A stretch of DNA of 64,000 nt from Gemmiger sp. An50 (GTDB lineage: Bacteria; Bacillota; Clostridia; Oscillospirales; Ruminococcaceae). The number at the start of each line of letters is the position of its first letter. Position 1 is the first letter of the stretch. Shown in pieces: positions 41,960 to 50,126 of this stretch. Below the pieces are notes generated by a model. It ran no database searches. It worked only from the letters and a program-made list of their open reading frames with translations, and was not told the DNA's origin. The translations under genes and the position numbers were made by a program. The stretch lies in NCBI RefSeq assembly GCF_002161595.1, contig NZ_NFID01000002.1, positions 1-64,000 on the forward strand. Direction: 5' to 3'.

Positions 41960-42682
41960 ATGCCGGAATTTGAAAACAAGGTAGCGGTGATCACCGGCGG
42001 AGCCAAGGGCATCGGCAAGGCCATTGCCGGGGAATTCCGCAAGGCGGGCGCTCAGGCATGCGTCATCGACCTGCTGGAGAATGATTATTTCGTGGGTGAT
42101 ATTGCCGACCAGTCCGTGCTGGAACGTTTTGCGCAAAAAGTCATCGCCGACCACGGCCATGTGGACTATCTCATCAACAACGCCCTGCCCCTGATGAAGG
42201 GCATCGACAAATGCAGCTATGAGGAGTTCAACTATGCGCTGCGGGTGGGCGTCACTGCGCCCTTTTATCTGACCAAACTGTTTGCGCCCCACTTTGCGCC
42301 CGGGGCAGCCATCGTGAATATCTCCTCCTCCCGGGACCGGATGAGCCAGCCCCAGACCGAAAGCTACACCGCGGCCAAGGGAGGCATTTCTTCCCTGACA
42401 CATGCGCTGGCGGTGAGCCTGGCGGGCCGGGTGCGGGTGAACTCCATCTCCCCCGGCTGGATCGACACGGATTATACCGTGTACCAAGGCCCGGACACAG
42501 ACCAGCACCCCGCCGGGCGGGTGGGCAACCCACTGGACATCGCCAACATGGTGCTGTTCCTCTGCTCGGACAAGGCAAGTTTCATCACCGGTGAAAACAT
42601 CTGCATCGACGGCGGCATGACCCGCCAGATGATCTACCACAACGACTTCGGCTGGACCCTGCAAGGAGGGAAGGATTTATGA
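41960..42682 (+). CDS. Short-chain dehydrogenase/reductase
   Basis: This 240-residue SDR has the NAD(P)-binding TGGAKGIG at residues 12-19, LINNAL, catalytic Ser region NISSSRD, and YTAAKGG (YxxxK). It is of normal classical SDR length. AAGGAGG lies just before the ATG. Its stop overlaps the flavodoxin gene start. The cluster suggests a small redox pathway, but no substrate can be named. Confidence 0.92.
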   Translation: MPEFENKVAVITGGAKGIGKAIAGEFRKAGAQACVIDLLENDYFVGDIADQSVLERFAQKVIADHGHVDYLINNALPLMKGIDKCSYEEFNYALRVGVTAPFYLTKLFAPHFAPGAAIVNISSSRDRMSQPQTESYTAAKGGISSLTHALAVSLAGRVRVNSISPGWIDTDYTVYQGPDTDQHPAGRVGNPLDIANMVLFLCSDKASFITGENICIDGGMTRQMIYHNDFGWTLQGGKDL

Positions 42683-43143
42683 AAACCGCCATCTGCTACT
42701 ACTCCCGCCACCATGGCAACACTTTGAAGGTATTGCAGGCCATGGCCGATGTGGGTGACATCGACCTGATCGACGTGACCAAACAGAAGGCCGCCCTTGC
42801 GGATTACGACTGTGTGGGCTTTGCCTCCGGTATTTATGGCTTTGAATTTCAGAAGGCGGTGGTGGAATTCGCCCACCAGCAGCTGCCCCAAAGCAAGCCG
42901 GTGTTCTTCGTTTACACCTACGGCGGCGCAAAGGGCAACGGTGCGAAGACCATGGCGGAAATCGCTGCCGAAAAGAACTGCCCGGTGCTGGGGGAATTCA
43001 GCTGCAAGGGTTTTGATACCTTCGGCCCCTTCAAGCTGGTGGGCGGCATCGCCAAGGGCCACCCGAATGAAAAGGATATGGAAAATGCCCGCCGGTTTTA
43101 CCAGGAGATCCAAGCCGCATGTGAGGGAGGAATGAAACGATGA
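42679..43143 (+). CDS. Flavodoxin-like protein
   Basis: This 154-residue FMN protein has the phosphate-binding loop YYSRHHGNTLKV at residues 7-18, then VGFASGIYGFEF and VFFVYTYGGAKGNG around the isoalloxazine site. It overlaps its neighbours at both ends (ATGA), so it is coupled to the SDR and the phosphodiesterase genes. It probably carries electrons for a partner encoded nearby. Confidence 0.88.
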   Translation: MKTAICYYSRHHGNTLKVLQAMADVGDIDLIDVTKQKAALADYDCVGFASGIYGFEFQKAVVEFAHQQLPQSKPVFFVYTYGGAKGNGAKTMAEIAAEKNCPVLGEFSCKGFDTFGPFKLVGGIAKGHPNEKDMENARRFYQEIQAACEGGMKR

Positions 43144-43598
43144 GACTTGCTATTCTTTCCGATACGCACGGCTTGCTTCGGCCGGGGGTGCTGGAACAGC
43201 TGGAAACCGCCGACGCCATCCTGCACGGTGGCGATATCAACAAGCAGAGCATTGTGGACCAGCTGCGGCAGTACGCGCCGCTGTACGTGGTGAGGGGCAA
43301 CAATGACAAGGAGTGGGCCGAGTCCATTCCCCACGACCTGACCGTCACGCTGGGCGGCGTGACCTTCTGCATGGTTCACAACAAAAAAGAGCTGCCCGCC
43401 GACCTTTCCGGCGTGAATGTGGTGGTGTTCGGCCACTCGCATAAATACGTGCAGGAGGAAAAAGACGGTGTGCTCTGGCTCAATCCCGGCTCCTGCGGCC
43501 CCCGCCGCTTTCATCAGGAAATCACCATGATGATGGCAGAGGTCTCGGAGGGGACGATCCGGGTAGAAAAAATTCTGATTCCCCATGAGGTGCAGTGA
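43140..43598 (+). CDS. YfcE/MJ0936-type metallophosphoesterase
   Basis: This 152-residue calcineurin-like phosphodiesterase has LSDTHG (metal site), LHGGDI, VRGNND and FGHSHK, each supplying metal ligands. LNPGSCGPRR is near the C-terminus. It is the expected length for the family and cytoplasmic. The natural substrate is not defined from sequence. Confidence 0.93.
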   Translation: MRLAILSDTHGLLRPGVLEQLETADAILHGGDINKQSIVDQLRQYAPLYVVRGNNDKEWAESIPHDLTVTLGGVTFCMVHNKKELPADLSGVNVVVFGHSHKYVQEEKDGVLWLNPGSCGPRRFHQEITMMMAEVSEGTIRVEKILIPHEVQ

Positions 43599-44110
43599 TG
43601 GAGCTGGGACTGACCTTTCCACTGCAGCGCTTTTTGAAACAAAAGACGCCGGGCTACGGCATTGAGCCGGACCGGCGTTTTTGCTGGGATCTGCACTGCA
43701 TCGACCTGCGGGGGCGCAAATGCCTGCTGGCGGTCCACTGCCACACCCGCTACACCTTTGTGTACTACGACGCTGCACCTTTCCAGTGGGCGGACCTGCC
43801 CGGCCTGTTCCGCCAGGGGCTGACTGAGAGCCTTTCCGCCGCCGGATTTTCGCCGATTCAGACCGAGGAATATCTGCGCCGGGCTAATAGCATCGCCCTC
43901 ACCCGCACCCATGGCCGCCGGGAGGTGGCCTTTCTTAACCGTGCCTGGGAGGATGTACTTGCACTGGACCTGTGCCTGGACACTGCCAGCCAGACCCAGC
44001 CCCTGCTGGATCACGCGGTGAACACCCGCCCCAGCCGCTGCGCAGGCTTCGAGGGTCTGGGCACCGGGCTGGAACGGATGCGGAATGCATTTCATACAGG
44101 CGGATATTAA
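43598..44110 (+). CDS. Conserved hypothetical protein, DUF6933-like
   Basis: This 170-residue protein resembles the DUF6933 group: an N-terminal FPLQRFLKQ segment, then WDLHCIDLRGRKCLLAVHCHTRYTFVYYD. No known catalytic motif is visible. It starts at ATG 43598 within the TGATG that ends the previous gene, which makes it the last gene of the coupled series begun at 40967. Confidence 0.7.
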   Translation: MELGLTFPLQRFLKQKTPGYGIEPDRRFCWDLHCIDLRGRKCLLAVHCHTRYTFVYYDAAPFQWADLPGLFRQGLTESLSAAGFSPIQTEEYLRRANSIALTRTHGRREVAFLNRAWEDVLALDLCLDTASQTQPLLDHAVNTRPSRCAGFEGLGTGLERMRNAFHTGGY

Positions 44111-44252
44111 TTTGCGGCCGCCTGTGCATGCTTCGCGAAAATTGCAAAGATCATTATGAGAGCAGACAGTCTCATGGAGGTGACAAACACAATAAAGCTG
44201 CCTGCCGGAATACACTGCAAATGGAAGCAGTCAAAAAAGAGGAGCGTCAATC

Positions 44253-45101
44253 ATGAAAGAAACATTACAAAAGAAAAGCCTGCACATCATAATCCCTGTG
44301 CTGATTGCGGTGTTGTCCATTTTTCTGCTGTCCGGTTTTGCCTCGTCTGCCGATTTCCACAAAGGCACCCTCGCCGCATTGGAGGAAAAGCAGACCACCG
44401 TGCTGGAACTGTCCGCCGCTTCGGCAACCGTTTCGGCGGCGATCACGCTGATTCCCGGCGATGTGGCTACCCCAATCGCTGACAAGCTTGCCGACCTGAG
44501 TTCGCATTTTCTGCTGGTCCTGTGCGCGATTTTCCTGGAAAAATACCTGCTGACCATCACCGGCTCCATCACTTTTTCGCTGCTGATTCCGGTGGCATGC
44601 GCACTTTATGTGGTATACATTCTATTCGACTGGGAGAGCCTTCGGCTGCTGGCGTCGAAGCTCGTTATTTTCGGGCTGCTGATCTTCCTTCTGATTCCCG
44701 CCAGCGTCAAGCTCTCCAACATGATCGAGAGCACCTATCAGGCATCCATTGAGGCGACCATTGAAACCGCCACTTCAACCGCCGAAGAAATCGAGAGCAC
44801 CACAAACACCACCATCGAATCCGAGGAGGGCTTTTGGTCCGGCCTGGTTTCCTCGGTGACCGAGGGCGTTTCCAATGCAGTTTCCGGCATTACCGACAAG
44901 GCCGGTGAAATGGTCAACCGCTTTATCGAGGCACTGGCCGTCATGCTGGTGACCTGCTGCGTCATCCCGATTCTGGTATTGATGGCCTTTGTCTGGTTTG
45001 CCAAAATCCTGCTGGCCGTAGATCTGCCGGTAAATTACAGTCAGCTGCATCATGGTCTTCGAAATACCATTTCCCCCAAAAAGCCGAAAGAGCTCCCCTG
45101 A
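44253..45101 (+). CDS. Polytopic membrane protein of unknown function
   Basis: This 282-residue protein has an N-terminal signal-like helix (residues 11-30) and further hydrophobic segments near residues 88-105, 108-126, 130-150 and 225-250. Residues ~155-220 form a long Thr/Glu/Ser-rich helical stretch (ATIETATSTAEEIESTTNTT), then GVSNAVSGITDKAGEMV. AGAGGAG precedes the ATG. I do not recognise the family; a pore or channel-like assembly is possible but unsupported. Confidence 0.75.
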   Translation: MKETLQKKSLHIIIPVLIAVLSIFLLSGFASSADFHKGTLAALEEKQTTVLELSAASATVSAAITLIPGDVATPIADKLADLSSHFLLVLCAIFLEKYLLTITGSITFSLLIPVACALYVVYILFDWESLRLLASKLVIFGLLIFLLIPASVKLSNMIESTYQASIEATIETATSTAEEIESTTNTTIESEEGFWSGLVSSVTEGVSNAVSGITDKAGEMVNRFIEALAVMLVTCCVIPILVLMAFVWFAKILLAVDLPVNYSQLHHGLRNTISPKKPKELP

Positions 45102-45179
45102 TTTCCTTACCCGGTTCAGGACTTCCCTTCGAGCCGGACGGAAAACGCAGGCGAAGTCCTGTTCACCCCCTATAAAAAT

Positions 45180-45220
45180 GCCGGAGCTTCTGCCATTTCT
45201 CAGAAGCTCCGGCTCTTTTA
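45180..45220. terminator. Shared terminator between convergent genes
   Basis: A perfect 13-bp stem (45180-45192 with 45201-45213) is followed by TCTTTTA on the plus strand and ATTTTTA on the minus strand. It separates the element's plus-strand and minus-strand gene blocks. Confidence 0.9.
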
Positions 45221-45694
45221 TTATTTCAGCAAAAGGAACGCCCGCAGCCGTTCCGCCGCCTGTTTCACTGCCTGCACAACGACTTCCCCATCCGTCAGAT
45301 CAGCTTCGACCGCAAGCCGCACCAGATAATCCGTGCAGGCCGGGTTCTCGCTTTGTTTCATGGGTGGCGTGCAGTTGCTCAGACGAGCCGCCCAGCGGCA
45401 CTGGGCGGCCCGGTTCACACCGGACAGCCACACCTCCAGCTGAAAGCGTTCGGGGACAAACACGACCACCAGCTTGAGGCCCTGCTCTTTCAGCAGCGAA
45501 TCGGCGAAGGAAAAATAAGCATAGTCCATGCCGTTTTCGTTTACGCTGCCCTGAAACCGGTAGTCCGGCAGCTGCTGTTCCAATGTGGTGCGCAGATACC
45601 GGAACACGCGAAGCCATTCCTGATAGGCCTTCTGCAAATTTGTGGTCTGCAAAAGGTTGCGGTAGGTTTTCAGAAGCGCTTGATCGAACTGCAT
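45221..45694 (-). CDS. Conserved hypothetical protein, DUF7000-like
   Basis: This 157-residue protein shows LKTYRNLLQTTNLQKAYQEW, then GMDYAYFSFADSLLKEQGLKLVVVFVPE and EVWLSGVNRA, the pattern of the DUF7000-type family common in clostridial accessory DNA. There are no catalytic residues I can assign and no membrane segment. Confidence 0.75.
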   Translation of the reverse strand: MQFDQALLKTYRNLLQTTNLQKAYQEWLRVFRYLRTTLEQQLPDYRFQGSVNENGMDYAYFSFADSLLKEQGLKLVVVFVPERFQLEVWLSGVNRAAQCRWAARLSNCTPPMKQSENPACTDYLVRLAVEADLTDGEVVVQAVKQAAERLRAFLLLK

Positions 45695-45759
45695 GGCGGC
45701 TCCTCCTTTGCGGTGGATTTTTCTTTATTATAGCACACGCCGCAAAGCATCCGCACACC

Positions 45760-46413
45760 TTACCGGCGTACACCTCGTTTGCGGAAATCCTCCTCGATAG
45801 CGTCCTTCCAGTGCTCGTCCAGCGGGGCACTGCACCGTACCGCCGACACCGCCTGGGCCAGAACCTGATAATTCAGACGGGTGCCCGCGCTGTCGCAATG
45901 GTAATTTACCGCCCGGTCTGCGCCAATGCCCAGATGCCCTGCCGTTTCCACCGCGTCGATGTTGGCGCCCAAAAAGAGGAACTCCCAGCCATACTTCTTT
46001 TTCTGCCGCCGGATCATCTGGCGCACCTGACGGGCGGAATAGCGGTGGCTGGCATTTTCCATGCCGTCGGTGGTGATGACAAAAAGGGTGTGCTCCGGCA
46101 CATCCTCCGGCCGGGCATATTTGTGGATGTTTCCGATGTGGTGGATGGCTCCACCCACTGCATCCAGCAACGCGGTGCAGCCCCGCACATAGTATTCCCG
46201 GTCAGTGATGGGTTTCACCCGGTCCGCCCGTACCCGGTCATGGAGTACCTCGACCCGGTCGTCGAACAATACGGTGGAGACCAGCGCCTCGCCGGGCCCC
46301 TTCTTCTGCTTTTTCAGCATGGAATTGAAGCCGCCGATGGTATCGGCCTCCAGCCCCTGCATGGAACCGCTGCGGTCCAGAATGAACACCAGTTCGGTCA
46401 AATTCTTTTTCAT
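45760..46413 (-). CDS. von Willebrand factor A domain protein
   Basis: This 217-residue cytoplasmic VWA protein has an intact MIDAS: DRSGSM near residue 13, a Thr in GCTALLDAVG and an Asp in TTDGMEN. Such stand-alone domains bind metal and assemble protein complexes. I chose ATG 46413, with GGGGGA 7 bases upstream. That ribosome site is embedded in the long inverted repeat at 46421-46466, so translation may be controlled by RNA structure. Confidence 0.88.
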   Translation of the reverse strand: MKKNLTELVFILDRSGSMQGLEADTIGGFNSMLKKQKKGPGEALVSTVLFDDRVEVLHDRVRADRVKPITDREYYVRGCTALLDAVGGAIHHIGNIHKYARPEDVPEHTLFVITTDGMENASHRYSARQVRQMIRRQKKKYGWEFLFLGANIDAVETAGHLGIGADRAVNYHCDSAGTRLNYQVLAQAVSAVRCSAPLDEHWKDAIEEDFRKRGVRR

Positions 46414-46420
46414 AAACAAA

Positions 46421-46466
46421 TCCCCCTATACTGTGTTGTTTTGGTTACAAGCACAGTATAGGGGGA
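46421..46466 (-). repeat. 15-bp perfect inverted repeat sequestering the VWA ribosome site
   Basis: TCCCCCTATACTGTG (46421-46435) and its exact reverse complement (46452-46466) are separated by 16 bases. In the minus-strand mRNA the inner-strand GGGGGA is the ribosome site of the VWA gene and pairs with TCCCCC of the other arm. No T run follows, so it is not a normal terminator. Confidence 0.85.
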
Positions 46467-46502
46467 TTTTATATTTCCGGGGTCGCCTGATGGGCGACAA
46501 GT

Positions 46503-47165
46503 TTATTCTTTGCTTGTGAGTCTTGCCTTTATTTGCCCTTTCACCTTTTCCAGGTCCGGGTCACAGAGCATCGGCAGCACCTCCACCAGCGCCTCCGGTG
46601 CAAGCTCCCACCAGCGGAATTGCACCAGCAGGCTCGTCAATTCTTCATCGAATCGCTGCTTGATGAAACGGGCCGGGTTGCCCCCAAACACTGTGTACGG
46701 CGGAATATCTCCGGTCACCACAGAACAGGCGGCCACGATTGCGCCGTCGCCGATTTTCACACCCGGCATGATGACGCACTCCCGCCCGATCCATACATCG
46801 TTCCCGATCACGGTATCACCCTTTCGGGGGAGCTGATCCATATGGGGCGGAGTATTTTCCTGCCATGCTCCGCCAAATACATGGAACGGGTAGGTGGTCA
46901 CACTGCTGATCCGATGATTGGCGGGCCCCATGATAAACCTGGTTCCGGAAGCAATGGCACAGAATTTGCCGATGATTAGATGGTCGCCAAACTCCGGATA
47001 ATTGAACAATACATTGTTCTTTTCAAAACCGGTGGGGTCCTGGGCATCATCGTAATAGGTGTAATCTCCGATGATGATATTGGGTGCTTTGACCACGTTT
47101 TTAATAAAACAAGAGGTCTTGTATTCGTTGGGAAAGACCTGATTGGGGTCTGGGATATAACTCAT
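46503..47165 (-). CDS. Vat/CatB-type xenobiotic O-acetyltransferase
   Basis: This 220-residue left-handed beta-helix acetyltransferase carries [20 protein letters not shown], with the catalytic His of the family. Next come [20 protein letters not shown] hexapeptide repeats and [12 protein letters not shown] near the end. It resembles streptogramin A and chloramphenicol (CatB) acetyltransferases, but many homologs modify other hydroxyls, so resistance is not established. I chose the second ATG (47165) because AAAGGA is 8 bases upstream of it and too close to the first. Confidence 0.9.
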   Translation of the reverse strand: MSYIPDPNQVFPNEYKTSCFIKNVVKAPNIIIGDYTYYDDAQDPTGFEKNNVLFNYPEFGDHLIIGKFCAIASGTRFIMGPANHRISSVTTYPFHVFGGAWQENTPPHMDQLPRKGDTVIGNDVWIGRECVIMPGVKIGDGAIVAACSVVTGDIPPYTVFGGNPARFIKQRFDEELTSLLVQFRWWELAPEALVEVLPMLCDPDLEKVKGQIKARLTSKE

Positions 47166-47284
47166 GGTTTTCATCCTTTCTTTTGGTTCACATCACATCC
47201 TTTCCGTGGCACCCTCGAACGGCAACCGCCCGCTTTTTCCGAATTTCTTTCATTGCTGCACGCTCCTGTAATCATGTGCGGCGA

Positions 47285-47635
47285 TTATTTCCGCAAAATC
47301 TTCTCCATGGGTTTGCCTTTTGCCAGTTCGTCCACCAGCTTGTCCAGATAGCGAATCTGGCGCATCAGCGGGTCCTCGATCTCCTCCACCCGAACGCCGC
47401 AGATTTTACCGGTGATGAGTGCGCAATTGGGATTGATGGCAGGCGCGGCGCGGAAGAATTCGCCGTAGCTGATCTCGCTCTGTTCCATGGCGGCAAGCTG
47501 CTCCGGGGTATAGCCGGTGAGCCAGCCGGTCACCTGGTCCACCTCCTGGCGGGTGCGGCCCTTCTTTTCGGCCTTGGTCACCAGCAGAGGATATAGCTTT
47601 GCAAAGGACATTTCGGTCACATCCATACGGGGCAT
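47285..47635 (-). CDS. DUF2200 family protein
   Basis: This 116-residue protein matches the DUF2200 pattern: MSFAKLYPLLVTKAEKKGRT, then VDQVTGWLTGYT and FFRAAPAINPN, and a C-terminal LDKLVDELAKGKPMEKILRK. It is small and helical with no membrane segment. The function of the family is unknown. It is followed upstream by the macrodomain gene on the same strand, 21 bases away. Confidence 0.88.
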   Translation of the reverse strand: MPRMDVTEMSFAKLYPLLVTKAEKKGRTRQEVDQVTGWLTGYTPEQLAAMEQSEISYGEFFRAAPAINPNCALITGKICGVRVEEIEDPLMRQIRYLDKLVDELAKGKPMEKILRK

Positions 47636-47656
47636 CGTAATTCTCCTTTCCCGGGC

Positions 47657-48634
47657 TTAGCCGCCCAGAAGGCTCTGGTCAAAGGCAAACAGAGCCTCGT
47701 TGATCTCGAAAATGTTGTAGTTTTTGTGGGCGATGAAATACTCCACAATGATATCGAACTTGCTGGCGTGGGAAAAGGCAAAGCCCGCCTTTTCCAGCAG
47801 CTGGCGCGCCTGGTCCAGCGGCAGCTCCAGCGCGATGGCAAAGGCCATGGCCGTGGGCTTGGAGGGCTTGTAATGCACATCCGAGCGAATCTTAGAAAAC
47901 AGCTTGCGGTCGATGTTGGCCTTTTTGTAGCACTGGGCGTCGGTCATGCCCTTTTCGTCGATCTTGCGCAGCAGCATCTGGGAAAAGCTCTCGTCCATCC
48001 GCTCCACCGCCCGGTTCAGGCCCTCGGGCACACCCGGCGCCGCTGCCGGCGCGCAGGCGAAGACTATGGCGCGACGGTACTCCTCTTCCCGGCTTTCGGT
48101 GCGCTGCTCCACATAGCGGTCGTCAATGTATGCGGCGATGTCCGCAAAGAGCCTGCTGCCAATGGTATAGGCCGCCCGGTCGAAAATGACCAGGTAAACC
48201 GTCATGTCATGGGCCAGCAGAAAGTCACCGATGGTATCCACCGCCACCTTGAGAGCCTGGTCCTTGGGATAGCCATACACCCCGGAGGAGATCAGCGGAA
48301 AGGCCACCGTGCGGCAGTCCTGTTCCAGCGCCAGCGCCAGCGAGGAGCGGTAAGCGGAAACCAGCAGTTCCCGTTCCCCATGGCCGCCGCCCCGCCAGAT
48401 GGGACCAACGGTATGGATCACGAAGCGGGCGGGCAGCCGGTAGCCCTTTGTGAACTTGGCACAGCCGGTTTTGCAGCCGCCCAAGGTGAGGCACTCCGCC
48501 AGCAGCTCCGGCCCGGCAGCCCGGTGGATGGCTCCATCCACTCCCCCGCCGCCCAGCAGGCTCTCGTTGGCAGCGTTGACGATGGCGTCCACCTTCATGG
48601 TGGTGATGTCATTTCGAACAATATGCAGGGGCAT
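47657..48634 (-). CDS. Macrodomain protein with C-terminal helical domain
   Basis: This 325-residue protein has an N-terminal macrodomain (residues 1-170) of the O-acetyl-ADP-ribose deacetylase type. [20 protein letters not shown] and HTVGPIW, then [11 protein letters not shown], build the ADP-ribose pocket. The C-terminal 120 residues ([20 protein letters not shown] through [20 protein letters not shown]) look like an XRE-related helical domain found fused to macrodomains in clostridia. It may act on ADP-ribosylated nucleic acid or protein; that is inference. Confidence 0.9.
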   Translation of the reverse strand: MPLHIVRNDITTMKVDAIVNAANESLLGGGGVDGAIHRAAGPELLAECLTLGGCKTGCAKFTKGYRLPARFVIHTVGPIWRGGGHGERELLVSAYRSSLALALEQDCRTVAFPLISSGVYGYPKDQALKVAVDTIGDFLLAHDMTVYLVIFDRAAYTIGSRLFADIAAYIDDRYVEQRTESREEEYRRAIVFACAPAAAPGVPEGLNRAVERMDESFSQMLLRKIDEKGMTDAQCYKKANIDRKLFSKIRSDVHYKPSKPTAMAFAIALELPLDQARQLLEKAGFAFSHASKFDIIVEYFIAHKNYNIFEINEALFAFDQSLLGG

Positions 48635-48661
48635 ACAGCCACCTCCTTGCGGTGCATCGAA

Positions 48662-49171
48662 TCAAATGTCTATCCGGTAATCGTTTTCAATCAGGGTATA
48701 GGGCACGCCGTATTTACGGCACATTTCCAGCGTATGGGCATTGTCTCGCAGCAGGCTTTCCAGGGTGCAGTCGGAATCATCCAGCCGCTGCTCCGCCACA
48801 TTGGCATAGGCCTTGATGTCCTCATAATGGGTGCGGATGTAGCCCTCGCTCATCACAAGGCAGCGGTAACGAATTCGCGAACGGTATTCCGGTGCAAAAT
48901 CCTTTACCCAGTCGAAGGGGATGTAACAGCCCTCCACGATCAGATCCTGCCCGTTTTCAATGGCAGTCTTCACCATCTCCCGCACCACCGGCCACAGATA
49001 GCCTGTCAGTTCCTCATCGCTGCTGGTGGGGGTAAGCGACGTGTAGCCGCTGCGGATCAAGCCCATTTTCAGATGATCGATGGACAGGCAGTTGGCTTTG
49101 TATTGTTCCACGAGCCGCCGGGCCAGAGCAGTCTTGCCCGTGTGCGATGCCCCCGCAATCAGAAACACCAT
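48662..49171 (-). CDS. P-loop kinase-like ATPase
   Basis: This 169-residue protein starts with Walker A GASHTGKTALARRL and contains DHLKMGLIRSGY, then LIVEGCYIPFDWV, as in adenylate kinase/2-phosphoglycerate kinase-like folds. It probably phosphorylates a small molecule. It lies directly upstream of the macrodomain gene on the same strand and may act with it. Substrate unknown. Confidence 0.85.
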   Translation of the reverse strand: MVFLIAGASHTGKTALARRLVEQYKANCLSIDHLKMGLIRSGYTSLTPTSSDEELTGYLWPVVREMVKTAIENGQDLIVEGCYIPFDWVKDFAPEYRSRIRYRCLVMSEGYIRTHYEDIKAYANVAEQRLDDSDCTLESLLRDNAHTLEMCRKYGVPYTLIENDYRIDI

Positions 49172-49245
49172 GTGTTTTTCCTCCCCTGCACGCCGAACCT
49201 GGCGGTTTGCTTTTGCTCAATTTCCAATAGCCTTATCATAGCACG

Positions 49246-49279
49246 AGCGGCCCCCGCCTGACAATCAGCGGGGGCCGCT
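49246..49279. repeat. Strong GC hairpin between minus-strand genes
   Basis: A perfect 12-bp stem (49246-49257 with 49268-49279) with no T run on the minus strand and only a loose one on the plus strand. It may protect an mRNA end or act as a weak terminator. Confidence 0.5.
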
Positions 49280-49330
49280 TCGGTCTGCTTTTCGTCAGTT
49301 TATCAATGATGAAAACAAGCATCACGTTCT

Positions 49331-49525
49331 CTATCGCTTTGAACGATACATATCCTTGATTGCCCACAACAGTTCCTGCTTTTGATTCGCCGAACAGTCC
49401 AGATTTTCGATGGCATTCATCACAAAATCCGCGTGAAGTTCTGCTGCCCGCCGGGCCAGTTCCCTTTCATCCGCTTCATTTTTGGGGCAATGCACGATCA
49501 CCTCGATGGGCGCGCTGGTTCTCAT
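49331..49525 (-). CDS. Small conserved accessory protein of conjugative-element type
   Basis: This 64-residue protein includes IEVIVHCPKNEADERELARR and a C-terminal SANQKQELLWAIKD. Similar short genes accompany integrative conjugative elements in clostridia; this is family recollection, not a search. AGGAGGGG precedes the ATG. It is one of only two genes in the window ending in TAG. Confidence 0.7.
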   Translation of the reverse strand: MRTSAPIEVIVHCPKNEADERELARRAAELHADFVMNAIENLDCSANQKQELLWAIKDMYRSKR

Positions 49526-49590
49526 TTCGTTCCCCTCCTCGCCTTTTCGTCTGATTCCATCCTATTATGCACAGCCTGTCTTTTATACCG

Positions 49591-49636
49591 AAAGGCCCCG
49601 GCCGCATGGAACGAACCATGTGGCCGGGGCCTTTTG
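49591..49636 (-). terminator. Terminator of the 49652 gene
   Basis: AAAGGCCCCGGCC (49591-49603) pairs with GGCCGGGGCCTTT (49622-49634). It is downstream of the small membrane protein gene on the minus strand. Confidence 0.75.
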
Positions 49637-49651
49637 TAAGTATTGAAAGTC

Positions 49652-49945
49652 TCAGGAATAGATAAAGTCCACCAATCCGCCGAAGATGCCATCTACCACT
49701 TCCACCAAAAGCGACGCGGCCAGGGAAGCCGCAAAGCAGATCACTTCTGCCACAAAAACCCCGCCCACCATTGGCCAGTTCCCCTGAAATGCAGCGATCA
49801 CTCCACTGATAAACAGCAAAAACATGAGCAATCCAAGCGCAACATGGGAAAGGCCGGAAGTGATTTTCAATAAAACGCCAATGGTCCCAACCACCAGCAT
49901 CAACACTACAGCGATCAACTTAAAGGGCAGCTTTACAAGCCACAT
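49652..49945 (-). CDS. Small membrane protein resembling CD1845-type conjugative-element proteins
   Basis: This 97-residue protein is almost entirely hydrophobic, with about three membrane segments, and lacks catalytic motifs. Its composition and position near the recombinase resemble the CD1845-like membrane genes of clostridial conjugative elements; this is tentative. I chose ATG 49945, with GGGGTG upstream, because the longer form adds a hydrophilic lead. Confidence 0.65.
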   Translation of the reverse strand: MWLVKLPFKLIAVVLMLVVGTIGVLLKITSGLSHVALGLLMFLLFISGVIAAFQGNWPMVGGVFVAEVICFAASLAASLLVEVVDGIFGGLVDFIYS

Positions 49946-50126
49946 CACAGCACCCCATTTCTGATTTGTTTTGATTCCACTATACCGCAAATCGGAAATA
50001 CAGGCAAGCCATCCTGTCTGTTTCCGAATCGTCTCTTCTTTAATAACGCCGCTCCGCCTGTCTTGTCTTCAGCCTGGTCTATCCTTTTTCGTCTCCACGT
50101 TATATTTCTAAAAAGGAGGTAAGACC

